64,000 nt of DNA from Branchiostoma floridae (taxonomy: Eukaryota; Chordata; Leptocardii; Amphioxiformes; Branchiostomatidae): positions 16,126,019 through 16,190,018 of the forward strand of contig NC_049992.1 in assembly GCF_000003815.2 (NCBI RefSeq), written 5' to 3'. The first letter of the stretch is position 1; each line of letters opens with the position of its first letter. Shown here one piece after another: positions 54,601 to 59,406 of this stretch. The notes below the pieces were generated by a model, which ran no database searches, was not told the origin of the DNA, and saw nothing but the letters and a program-made list of their open reading frames with translations. The translations under genes and the position numbers were made by a program.

Positions 54601-57068
54601 CAGCAACTCTCAAGCACAAGGAACCAAGAGTTAAATACCAAGAGAGACTATTGACTCTAAAGCAAACCATGTGTTACTCAGCACCAAGAGGCCACGTCTA
54701 GCGAAATAATAGACGTTTAACGAGGACAACAACAACAACAACAAAATAACTTAATAGATTTCTCAGCTACTTTATTTATTTATTTATTGATCTTATAGGG
54801 TGGTCCCTTCAGTCAGCAGACTGATTTCCAAGGAAGCCCTGTAAACTTGCATGATACTATTTTGGATATAAGTAAAAATCTGCAGTATAATTGTAATGAT
54901 GGGGAGTATGATGATGATGATGCAGTATAATTATAAATATACATTGATGTTATTCTAAAAACTGAATATGCAGTAACCTGGAAGATGATTGGATTGCTCA
55001 GTATACAGTGTTTAGCTCAACAGTTTCAAAATGATAAGTTAATGATGTAAACCAGTTACCTCAGCCCTCCTCTCGTTGTTTGGGTCCTCTATCTCTTGGA
55101 ACGCTTCATCGTCAATCTCCCCCAGCCACTGGGACTCACCCAGACCAACAAGACAGTTGGGATTGTTCTTACAGTTTCTCCTGAAATAAAAGAGAGAAAA
55201 ATATACAGGCACATGTTATATGTTTTTTTGTGTGTGTGTTCATTACGCTGTGCTAGGGAAGAGTGAATTAACTGTTCTACAAATATATCTTTGTTTACAT
55301 TCACACCAATTTCTGTATCACTATCTGTATCTCATCTGCATAGCTCTTTGGCATAATACAGGCACATGGCACAGCAGCAGCTAGTTATATACCATTATAT
55401 TTATTACACTGAAGGAACTATGACACCTCACTTTTTGCACAACTAGTTGCAAGCCATTTGTTGTGTAGCAGGTTATATTACATTATTACTGATTTAAGAA
55501 AGACAGATTATGTCCATATGATTGCAGCTAAGATAGTGATGTTTTGTGTGCTTGGTGCAACTTGCACTCCTGGAACCTTCACTTTAAATTTTTGATGACT
55601 TGCAGTTGTCAAATATGTAGAAACGTTAATAAACACATTGACAACTCAACTTTTCCAATGGCAAAATTTAAAAAAAGGAACAATTATCAATGAGCGAGGC
55701 TATTGACACACCCAGTGTGTCAATAGCCTAAACAGGCTATTGACACACTGAGTGTGTCGATAGCCTGTTTAGGCTATTGGCACACTCAGTGTGGCGATAG
55801 CCTGTTTAGGCTATTGACACTCCCAGTGCTAGAAACCACTAAAATGAGGAAATCTTACGATTATATTTGACAATCAACACTCTGAAAAATACAAATGGCA
55901 TCCTGTGTCCATTATCAACCCAAAATACGATCTTTTTCACGTGTTTACGGCACAATTTTAAACATCGGAATCTGCTATCATATAGGGTGCTAGTCTTACT
56001 GTCACCGCATGTGATCATGGCAGCCATGTTGGATCGGTCAGGAACACGTTTTCAGCTGTGTTTACCGACGAATTCCTGCCGTATTGGAGAATTTTCGGCC
56101 TCACAACTTATATCACTAAGGAAGCGAAGTTATAGTTGTTGTTTTACCTCCATTATTTTTAATGTGAAAGCTTTCAAAGAAATATTCTTCCGAGTCGCTG
56201 CCGATAGCGCCGGAACCACGCGGCCGAAAATTATGACATGTTTTGTGGTCAGTGTTATTTTTGGTTTATGATGTTAACAGAAACTTTAAAAGTTGTTTAT
56301 ATATAAAATATTCTTATATCAAATGGATGTTTAAAAAGGGACAAGAAAAATTGAAAAAAAAATTTTTTAAAACTCCGGCGCAGACTCGAACCGGGTCAGA
56401 ACTGTTATCGTGAATTCCCGGGTCCACGCTCTATCCACTTCGCTACGCCAAACATACACGATTACGCCTGTATTAACAGGTATCCAAATGTAGGGCATAA
56501 CTTGAATACGTCCGTTCATTCAAAGATTCAAAGATTCCAATGTCTAATCTCCCGAACAATGTCTAATCAACTATTGCTTGTGTAAAATATTGCCGGAAAG
56601 GCATGTTACAAGCTCTGATTGGCTGACTGGCATCTCGGTGTGTCAATAGCCTGTTTGGCTATGAGCACACTGAGTGTGTCAATAGCCACAGCGATTATCA
56701 ATAATAAAAATCTTTCAACAAATATTATATATCAGAATCCCAAATTGCTCACCATGTTTTCTATAATTCTTTTCAACCTCCTTGGTATAAGATGTCCATA
56801 CGCAAATGTGGGGGTAGGATTTTTTCCCTGGAAATATTATCAAGAGGAACTCCTCTCCAAGCGCAATTATTTTGATGTTGACATTTTCTGATATAGGAAG
56901 TGTAGTCAAACTACATGGGACTTACCGGCCATCCCTGGGACAAGCCTTGAGTCTGATTCTGTAGGCCGTCTCTACGTTTTGTTGTGAGATCCTGGCGGGT
57001 TCCGTGGTGTCCGCCCACTGCCAGGCCTGTCTGTTAGGGTTTTGAGTCTGTCTCGACTTGGGAGGCAT
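21673..57068 (-). CDS. USP48: Ubiquitin-specific protease 48, 31 coding exons
   Basis: Cysteine deubiquitinase. Minus-strand exons: 57068-56926, 55180-55060, 54340-54281, 54067-54001, 53678-53541, 53047-52906, 52760-52703, 52492-52371, 51732-51624, 50682-50549, 49878-49796, 49421-49242, 48564-48466, 47986-47868, 34485-34410, 34073-33968, 33346-33298, 33074-33028, 32352-32236, 30896-30754, 30143-30051, 29566-29442, 28738-28622, 28036-27975, 27622-27512, 26986-26877, 26383-26202, 23448-23284, 22434-22260, 21921-21895, 21698-21673. All have GT-AG borders and matching phases: 3,306 nt, 1,101 residues (human about 1,035). Cys box [13 protein letters not shown] has Cys101; His box [11 protein letters not shown] has His415. 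Then come DUSP-like segments ([29 protein letters not shown]), an acidic tract, and a C-terminal ubiquitin-like domain ending GTGLLGVR. Exons 5-6 insert an SPKK-rich segment into the catalytic domain. Poly(A) signal at 21439-21434. Gene symbol rests on near end-to-end similarity. Confidence 0.97.
22505..22712. mobile_element. 208-bp TA-flanked MITE, copy 1 (USP48 intron 28)
   Basis: The ends CTGTAAATGCATTTAAG and TTTCTGCATTTACAG are flanked by TA (22503-22504, 22713-22714). The interior is rich in TTCGCGGT and its complement. Two more copies are at 49929-50127 and 63744-63951. Confidence 0.88.
22882..23140. other. Assembly gap, 259 N, in USP48 intron 28
   Basis: Run of N between exons 28 and 29. 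No coding sequence is missing, because exon phases join across it. Confidence 1.
23610..24240 (+). repeat. Diverged tandem repeat, about four units of roughly 150-160 bp (USP48 intron 27)
   Basis: Each unit runs GCGCTGTATCTC..GAACG, then a CGATTTTTGGTACGTGGGTT-like block, then GGTTTGATTTTGGGCC, GCTTGAACTTGACAT and a short spacer. Units begin near 23650, 23811, 23950 and 24108 and are well diverged. G+T-rich on the plus strand. Not recognised as coding. Confidence 0.75.
24241..25903. other. USP48 intron 27 sequence without a recognised element
   Basis: Nothing assigned. A plus-strand open stretch at 24513-24599 ([20 protein letters not shown], then IECGHKRK, then a GT) looks superficially exon-like but has no partner exon. 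Confidence 0.4.
25904..26152 (+). mobile_element. 5S rRNA-headed SINE, second copy (USP48 intron 26)
   Basis: 5S-like head (CACCCGATCCCTTGATCTCG, AAGTTAAGCAACG, GACAGTACTTAACTGGGAG), central body with TCGTCTTTCAGAAGGGATG and AGGAGGTGCCTCGAGCAC, and tail GGGTACCTACTGGCTGCAAG ending in an ATAAATAAATA tract. Same architecture as the copy at 4679-4950, in sense orientation. Confidence 0.88.
28210..28570. mobile_element. hAT-like MITE with GGGTGCACC internal repeats (USP48 intron 23)
   Basis: The ends CAGGGCTCGAA and TTCGAGCTCTG are inverted, with GACAG directly on both sides (28205-28209, 28571-28575). TGGGTGCAC and its complement recur many times inside. CAG...CTG ends suggest hAT, but a full 8-bp duplication is not evident. 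Confidence 0.65.
29635..29955. repeat. Repeat related to 59690-59812, containing a hammerhead-like core motif
   Basis: On the minus strand, TGATCCTGAAGAAGGCGACA followed by GTGGTCGTT (about 29688-29650) matches the plus-strand block at 59695-59733. A second shared block (AACAGATAAGCTTCGTGATA, about 29934-29953) matches 59792-59812. The two blocks are in opposite relative orientation here, implying a foldback or composite structure. Confidence 0.55.
30472..30667. mobile_element. 196-bp foldback MITE with TA duplication (USP48 intron 20)
   Basis: About 57-bp inverted arms start GGAGAATTCTTTTACACAAC and end with the complement finishing GAATTCTCC. TA flanks both sides (30470-30471, 30668-30669). 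Tc1/mariner-type by its target site. Confidence 0.88.
30901..31236 (+). mobile_element. Short A-tailed retroposon at the USP48 exon 20 acceptor
   Basis: A 336-bp segment ends in an A-rich tail (31215-31236) and is flanked by a perfect 15-bp direct repeat ATGCCTTGTTCCTGT (30886-30900 and 31237-31251). Tail plus long target duplication indicate LINE-machinery insertion. The duplicated target spans the 3' splice site and first 11 bases of exon 20. The family is not recognised. Confidence 0.8.
31854..31964. repeat. 111-bp palindromic MITE-like element (USP48 intron 19)
   Basis: AATACAACACGGTGTATTCC followed by GCATCACCC is mirrored by GGGTGATACGGAATACACAG and TGTTGTATT. The centre is GC-rich with CCGTCGGGCAATCCGAC. 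Confidence 0.8.
32324..32627. repeat. Four-copy 76-bp tandem repeat overlapping the USP48 exon 19 acceptor
   Basis: Copies at 32324-32399, 32400-32475, 32476-32551 and 32552-32627 keep an exact 76-bp period. The first covers the first 29 nt of exon 19 (which starts at 32352) plus its acceptor and adjacent intron. On the minus strand the AG acceptor is kept in copies 2 and 3 but is AA in copy 4. Confidence 0.93.
32771..32981. mobile_element. hAT-like MITE (CAGGGCTGTCTTCAG family), USP48 intron 18
   Basis: The ends CAGGGCTGTCTTCAG and GTAGACAGCCCTG are inverted. The element shares its left end and CCATCC-type interior with 60458-60686. The flanking 8-mers match only partly. Confidence 0.7.
33416..33635. 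mobile_element. TTAA-target MITE, copy 1 (USP48 intron 16)
   Basis: The interior (CCGGATATATCC, GATAGCGTATTCCCC, TTCTTTTTGGAGGTCAGCAG) matches 50301-50535. Right end GGCAGTTTAAGGG is followed by TTAA (33636-33639); the left end reads TTAAACTGCC. CCC...GGG ends with TTAA are typical of piggyBac-type elements. Confidence 0.8.
33655..33966 (+). pseudogene. LINE ORF2 C-terminal fragment (USP48 intron 16)
   Basis: The plus-strand frame reads [17 protein letters not shown], then [20 protein letters not shown] and GLCSAQN. This is the RPK..WRR...E....W.......D...WR..V..LC signature at the C-terminus of many LINE polymerases. No upstream RT domain is present, so it is a 5'-truncated relic. It ends about 40 bp from the exon 16 donor. 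Confidence 0.75.
36461..36571. repeat. Two ultra-short palindromic insertions (22 and 23 bp)
   Basis: 36461-36482 is AAGGACGTGATATAACGTCC plus TT; its flanks AATTCTACC and GGTTCTACA share TTCTAC. 36549-36571 opens AAGGACGTTATA and closes TAACGTCATT; it is flanked by identical GTTTTTACT (36540-36548 and 36572-36580), a perfect 9-bp direct repeat. Same family as 5229-5301 and 45555-45587. Confidence 0.75.
38962..41481 (+). CDS. LINE ORF1 protein: J-like domain, Cys motif, coiled coil, SGNH esterase, Pro-rich tail
   Basis: 839 residues from ATG 38962. Domains seen in order: residues about 8-70 resemble a DnaJ J domain ([40 protein letters not shown]) but lack the HPD loop that activates Hsp70. 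A conserved-looking [14 protein letters not shown]...[15 protein letters not shown] block follows at about 100-185. Next is a CSSCDQP...CNTC Cys motif, a coiled coil (about 285-380), and then an SGNH/GDSL hydrolase with ILGDSNTKG (nucleophile Ser), HLGTNDARD (Asn block) and SHDGYHLN (catalytic Asp-His). The last ~170 residues are Pro/Ser/Gly-rich. CR1-group ORF1 proteins often carry an esterase; the J-like module is unusual. Role inferred: RNP chaperoning or membrane/lipid interaction during retrotransposition. Confidence 0.92.
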   Translation: MADDFDLGDLYATLGLTPAASREEILDAYKKELIAYESTAKNSRKTKVFKEVGKAFSVLSDASRRKQYDDSNIIPDTPKTRSRRKSLKHAEEYQVIENRQSITVYFPRNTAKSWLDSCEEYYGTQAVNDGDQGYQIKTSHVDPKTGLPVGSVSIKIFETTQKMLIQGSAYLLWYSEVFPELKKKLSQTQNNHGSANVQQASVGVEHVSTSVTPSSTDIPLLCSSCDQPVMSEVCNTCTTVPKVLFDVNSNETHEDTQSVVLDDDRNETGENVNGNDEIKKDPCSLTDLSVLQDSMNKLEACLANSISDRKLFEDFVAQRMNTIESKMKTQVCIEVPSTDKKQLQDEIAQLTEAKCELQNQLDSLQLKYDELALAVGMLQTTAPLKTTETQTTDESSERAEKLLREVATISTQNRFQVLADNNGVSGKEARTDISNRSAKRRDHGAKPTTKQTSCVDKVNTNQHNKTAETNQQHRELPPDVLILGDSNTKGIKTDLLCPNKCAKSDVTYNITQATEYVEQTTLPDPHVILFHLGTNDARDTRDATSVSERFRKLVHITHEKYPRTQIVLSSILPRDDPDLQQVGDNVNSFLRVISEETKYVHLIDNSNLSDMGLIKRRLYSHDGYHLNRFGIRVLAANIKRVINPLIGLGQYTNRGARLNQSPTHNQSPDAVSPGISTTHGQGQRPHPIATYERDFPRLNQTLVNGPSVTRNYSDALRQGQSSSAPQATGAPAASRPTPLSGPLQSASQGQSSRGSVNATFERFAPAAQESPPPVRPFFRPNQPSGPWRSPPPPFNLPPSPWGFLPPNVQVPGPHSRMNSPPWPWHPAMMWPPMVTNNMW
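41821..43173 (+). CDS. LINE ORF2, endonuclease half (frameshifted copy)
   Basis: 450 codons from ATG 41821. APE-type endonuclease motifs are seen: [12 protein letters not shown] (N box), SLLETWS (E), [19 protein letters not shown] (GDLN), STVDYII (DYI) and [11 protein letters not shown] (SDH catalytic His). The linker region follows and the frame ends at TAA 43171-43173. The RT portion continues in another frame from about 43115, so the element's single ORF2 is split by one shift within 43115-43173. It would nick target DNA in a working copy. Confidence 0.92.
   Translation: MKMFNGGSKCFAAWNVHGLGSKLEDVEFLDEIRKFDFFSLLETWSTQNTKINIANYSYFHLFRTKSKRAKRSSGGIIFFYKNKFKNHVKKVPSKSTDALWVKIDRNVLGLTKDLFICSVYLSPSASSTHKNADNHILDILEEEISRYSSEGFVLLGGDLNARIGNLRDYVDSEINIDGFPASSSNQVSDRQYMDKSPPNKFGRLLSELCIQADLRILNGRVAGDLQGNYTCHQPNGSSTVDYIISSQSFLQNILLFQIHPLTVFSDHCLISVFIKSNTDHQNQHEKQQKRKRNPAPKRFHWDDKSAQKFNHILSQSHFIDRLNSLSSQNTKDTKSNGEIEAFVSEFSSILRDVGFKSLSVQITKHKKHPQLRQNKQWFDKSCNELKREIKNLAYLLSKQPFNSDIRGRYFKRKKEFKKLIKKEENRLSQTNHDPIVFPQRQKSRRLLELS
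43115..45340 (+). CDS. LINE ORF2, reverse-transcriptase half with C-terminal Cys/His motif
   Basis: 741-codon frame in a different phase from the endonuclease half; its nominal start is only where the frame opens. RT motifs: [20 protein letters not shown] and [14 protein letters not shown] (block 2), [22 protein letters not shown] (catalytic Asp), [19 protein letters not shown], and [13 protein letters not shown] (YADD active site). After the thumb, a [19 protein letters not shown] motif (C-x2-C...H-H...C), common in Jockey/CR1-group elements, precedes the stop at 45340. Apart from the single shift the frame is undamaged, so the copy is young. Confidence 0.94.
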   Translation: MTQLSSLKDKNPGAFWNLVNKLKPTKTQENNQISEEEWFEHFSNLDKLPNNGTNDSPIPENDQLNPSSSATNPSVLDSPITSEELYNAISNLKNNKSSGNDLILNEMLKFGKSVLQTPLLQLFNNCLQNGYYPQEWSLSHIVPIHKSGDPSLPDNYRGISIISCLGKLFSSILKNRLVSYAENNSLFKPHQAGFRKNFRTTDNLFVLSTLVSKYLSKNSRLFACFVDFSKAFDSVWRNGLLYKLNKLGIQGNFLRTIKDMYSKTTNRVKYSQGLTEPFVTNCGVRQGCNLSPTLFNLFLSDITSVFDNDICNPPTMYSKRVSCLLYADDLVLFSESKQGLQCSLNRLEEYCQTWHLNVNLRKTKIIVFTKGGRIPKDVYFMYKNNPVEIVTNYCYLGIVVNSAGTFKANNKHLYSKGLKALFGINQSLDKADAPLSVRNKLFDTCVKPIILYGSEIWGSVKSPKSCPIETIHLKFCKQTLHVPRSTSGLAARAELGRFPIHLEASLNAIKHLIRLRQKVPADSFQSDALSCQIDLDKAGAKCWASGVRQSLEECGYGYVWHCPLQHNTNSSQIINSINQRLKDIYFQTFLREIHNDNKGGSAKNKLRSYRLFKSTYNVEQYLDIDNIRHRTAVTKLRVSCHKLHIETGRHNRTPLEQRICRYCNLDKLEDEHHFVVECSLYKKERAELYRLIESMFPHFIQLSNIDKFIFLMNLDKPLLIKHICSYIFNITKKREEAECTQ
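45555..45587. repeat. 33-bp perfect palindromic insertion with perfect 9-bp duplication
   Basis: Perfect 16-bp arms (AAGGAGGTTATATTCA and its complement) around a single central base. Flanked by identical GGTCTTATC at 45546-45554 and 45588-45596. Best-preserved member of the ultra-short palindrome family. Confidence 0.85.
46556..47060. repeat. Direct repeat flanking the 100-N gap
   Basis: TTGAAAGACATTCTTGTAAC and downstream sequence (46557-46660) recur as TTGGAAAGACATTCTTGTAA from 46985, with shared blocks CACATTGTC and CATAACG. This may be a subterminal repeat of the CACTA-type element or an allelic duplication at a misassembled join. Confidence 0.7.
46885..46984. other. Assembly gap, 100 N, inside the CACTA-type element
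   Basis: Exactly 100 N, probably unknown size. Confidence 1.
48700..48920 (-). mobile_element. tRNA-headed SINE sharing the 5S-SINE body (USP48 intron 12)
   Basis: On the minus strand: A box TAGCTCAGGTGG (48909-48898) and B box GGTTCAAATCC (48842-48832), both canonical Pol III promoter elements. These are followed by GGCTGCATCCGTCTATG and GGGAGGTGTCTCAAGCACGT, the same body found behind 5S heads at 4679 and 25904. Confidence 0.88.
49929..50127. mobile_element. MITE copy 2 of the CTGTAAATGCATTTAAG family (USP48 intron 10)
   Basis: Matches 22505-22712 along its length (GGGATTTAATTTCGCGG, ACACCATAGACTGCAGTCTA). The right flank TA is kept (50128-50129); the left TA is lost and the right end is mutated. 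Confidence 0.85.
50301..50535. mobile_element. TTAA-target MITE, copy 2, beside the USP48 exon 10 donor
   Basis: Left end CCCTTAAACTGCC directly follows TTAA (50297-50300). The interior matches 33416-33635. The right end has decayed (GGCATTTTATAAATAAG), and the USP48 exon 10 donor GT (50548-50547) lies within about 15 bp. Confidence 0.8.
51097..51458. mobile_element. 362-bp PIF/Harbinger-like MITE with TTA duplication (USP48 intron 9)
   Basis: Inverted ends GGCCACACCAATTTAATTTC with TTGGTTCAC and the complement finishing GGTGTGGCC. TTA flanks both sides (51094-51096, 51459-51461). The 3-bp TTA target fits Harbinger-type elements. Confidence 0.8.
53271..53475 (+). mobile_element. tRNA-headed SINE, second copy (USP48 intron 5)
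   Basis: A box TAGCTCAACTGG (53281-53292), B box GGTTTAAATCC (53341-53351), then the shared body TCGTCTTTTGGAAAGGGTG and AGGAGGTGCCTAAAGCA, ending near ACCCTGCTACTGAAA. More diverged than the copy at 48700-48920. Confidence 0.83.
55698..55830. repeat. 37-bp palindromic tandem array (USP48 intron 1)
   Basis: About 3.6 units of 37 bp, each containing GGCTATTGACACAC and its inverse GTGTGTCAATAGCC followed by a TGTTTA-type linker. A related half-array lies at 56637-56687, about 0.9 kb away, so the two may mark the ends of one element. Confidence 0.85.
56374..56452 (-). pseudogene. tRNA-like sequence (tRNA pseudogene or SINE head)
   Basis: Minus strand: TTTGGCG, then TAGCGAAGTGGATAGAGC (A-box-like), a GTGGA/TTCAC anticodon-type stem, GGTTCGAGTC (B-box-like) and CGCCGGA, which can pair with TTTGGCG over seven positions including two G-T. 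A TTTT run follows immediately. The T-arm is two bases short and the anticodon loop has eight bases, so a functional tRNA is unlikely. The plus-strand label would be an intronic passenger of USP48. Confidence 0.5.
56637..56687. repeat. Palindromic repeat related to 55698-55830
   Basis: GTGTGTCAATAGCCTGTTTG followed by GAGCACACTGAGTGTGTCAA and TAGCC; same unit as the array at 55698. Confidence 0.8.
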
Positions 57069-57700
57069 CTTGTTCCTCCTCCACCTTATCTTCTACTCCT
57101 GATAGAATCTTCGCTCGTAGAGAAAGCAGCTTCTTACACAATCGGGTTATAAGTAGTCAGGATCTCCTGTTTCCTTTGTTGTTCAGTTCGCACTACTGTT
57201 AAAGGTGCAAAATGCACCGAATTTGCCGAAAAATCAAGCTATGTTCGTAATCCCCCTGACAATAATTCCTCAGTCGGCCATGTTGTTCTACACAATTGTG
57301 ATCCTCGCTCTCATTGGTTGGTTGGATAGATTGTTTATGGTCAAAGCCAATCACAGATGAGGTAACAGAATTTTGAGCTGTTTCTGAACTCCCGCCAAAG
57401 AGCTGAACTTTGACCACCAAATCATAAAATAAAATGGAATAAAATTATCAGCGATTTGCAAAAGATCAAACCTTTGAATCACAGAAAATTCTGTCTCAGT
57501 TGTATTCAGCAGAAGTGAAATATGAGACAATGATGTATTCCCTTTTGACCTCTAGTGACCCCCTGCATGACATCAAACATGGCGGATGTAAACTGTTCGG
57601 TTGCCATAGACGTGTAGGTGGTCCCTTCTTTCCAATTTTCGCCATATTTCTTGCTTTAGAGAACTATCGCCCAACGCATTATGGATCATAAGGTCTCCAG
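57069..57700. promoter_or_regulatory. Divergent promoter region of USP48 (-) and LEKR1-like gene (+)
   Basis: Only about 630 bp separate the USP48 ATG (57068) from a probable LEKR1 leader-exon donor (CTCCAG|GTAGGT at 57700/57701). YY1-like motifs face each direction: AAACATGGCGG (57575-57585, plus) and AACATGGCCGA (about 57285-57275, minus). CCAAT-type sites lie at about 57314-57318 (ATTGG) and 57350 (CCAAT). No TATA box is evident. Start-site positions are inferred. Confidence 0.55.
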
Positions 57701-59361
57701 GTAGGTACACATACCTTTATATTTCCTTTAAACACGTCCGTTGGTAAAGAATTGAACCATAAACGCGACATTGTTTAACACCTGTTAGTTACTATTTGTA
57801 AGAACGCCATTGAGGTCAAAGGGATGGAATCACGGCCGATATTATGTATCGGTGCCAAGTACTTGCATGTAATATTTACTAAATTGTACTGTTATAAATT
57901 TGTTTATGATTTTTGTGTGTGGATATTGGAGTCTAGGAATCTGAAAGTGTCACGATATCAGAGTTATGCGAATCGTTGCTTACAGTAAACATGTCAACAT
58001 GAGCGGAAACTTTGTTCCATCATGTAACCACAAAATAAGGCAGTTTTCTCATATTTCACATACCTACGGTGTCAGTTAGCATGGCTTTAAGGCTGACACT
58101 GATGTTAAAAAAACTAAAACTTGTTTTACTGTAGTGCAAGATTGGAAATGCAAAACTACCCAAGGCTATACTACATTTAGATCATGACAGAAGGAGATAT
58201 TTTGTTTTGCAACTTTCTCGAGTATGTACATGGTGTAAAGATCAAGTATTCTAGCCACTTATGTCTTGTCGAATTTCCTATTGTTGATTTAGTTCAACTC
58301 TAAGACAGCATACAGCAGTCTGTTTACCACATAGACAACGCATTTTCTTCTGAAAAAAAAAAGGAATTCCTTCTGTTTTTAAGTACACAAACATGTTTGG
58401 TCAGAAAAAACGTTGTATCGACCGTGACAGTTTATTCTAGGATATCACTTTTCAAGCGTGGGGTATTCAGTCGTGTTGACTTAATCTCCGCGAGATGTTT
58501 GGTTGAGGAAAACTAAGTCAAAATCAACTATGATGTTAGCAACTGAAAAACTTTGAACTGTAACATTGCGATTGTTACAAGGGAGATTGGCTACACTTTG
58601 GATTTCATGATTGAGCAAGATGTTAAAAATCTAGAGATTGGATGAAACAGGTCAGTGATTTTGAAAAAGGTTTCAAAGGGTTACTTTTGTGGATTACAAT
58701 GGAACTTTGAGTCAAAATGTGATACATGTATCAACAACATGTAGCCTGGGTGTCATCTTATACTAGCTACATGTAGTTAACCGGGGCTCCCATTCTCAAC
58801 CCTAGAATTAGTAGAACAGTATGGGAGCCCCAGTAAACTAAAGCTACAATGGTACTCAGGCTAAGAGGAATGTAGAAAACTTGCTGCCACTCAGATGTCC
58901 AAGATCACTCCTGAAAGAGAGATTATGTGCGTTAAATCTAGTCTTTTTGTTACAAATTCTGTGTGATTACTACTGGCGGGTATGTCAAAATACTAAAGGA
59001 GTACGTATACTGTGTTTATAAGATTTTAGCTTGAACTCATACATACTCAAGTAATGTACTTCATCAGAGACATACTTTTCTGTGCTATGTCATAGATGGC
59101 AACTGTCTCATTGCACAGCATAGATTTATTGGTATGCAGATTAAAAAAGCTGTTGGCTTATAAATATCAGCACCAATCTTGGATCCTAGTTGGCTAAAGT
59201 TAGCTGCCAATGCCAGAAGAGCTCTTGAAACTACATGTTTCGTCACTTCACTGCACATTGATCCCATTAACAAATCCTCACAGCTCTGTCATGTAGCCAC
59301 TCTGCTGGAGTAGGTCACCCTTTGTTGAGCTGATTTGAAGAGACTTTAATTTTTGCACCAG
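57701..59361 (+). other. Probable first intron of the LEKR1-like gene
   Basis: Between the inferred leader exon and the start-codon exon (acceptor at 59360-59361). No coding sequence or recognised repeat seen. Confidence 0.45.
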
Positions 59362-59406
59362 GGAAATACTACCAGCTCTGACCTGAACCGTGGGACTGAA
59401 TCCAAG

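Noticed and set aside
55698-55830. Regularly spaced palindromic repeats reminiscent of a CRISPR array.
   Set aside because: Spacers are about 6 bp and near-identical, the units are diverged, and the context is an animal intron; a tandem palindromic repeat explains it.
56374-56452. Functional tRNA gene on the minus strand.
   Set aside because: Anticodon loop of eight bases without U33 and a T-arm two bases short; kept only as a tRNA-like pseudogene or SINE head.
57500-57691. 63-codon frame in the divergent promoter region.
   Set aside because: No homology recognised and it would precede a probable LEKR1 leader exon; an ATG at 57681 gives only a short upstream frame out of phase with LEKR1.
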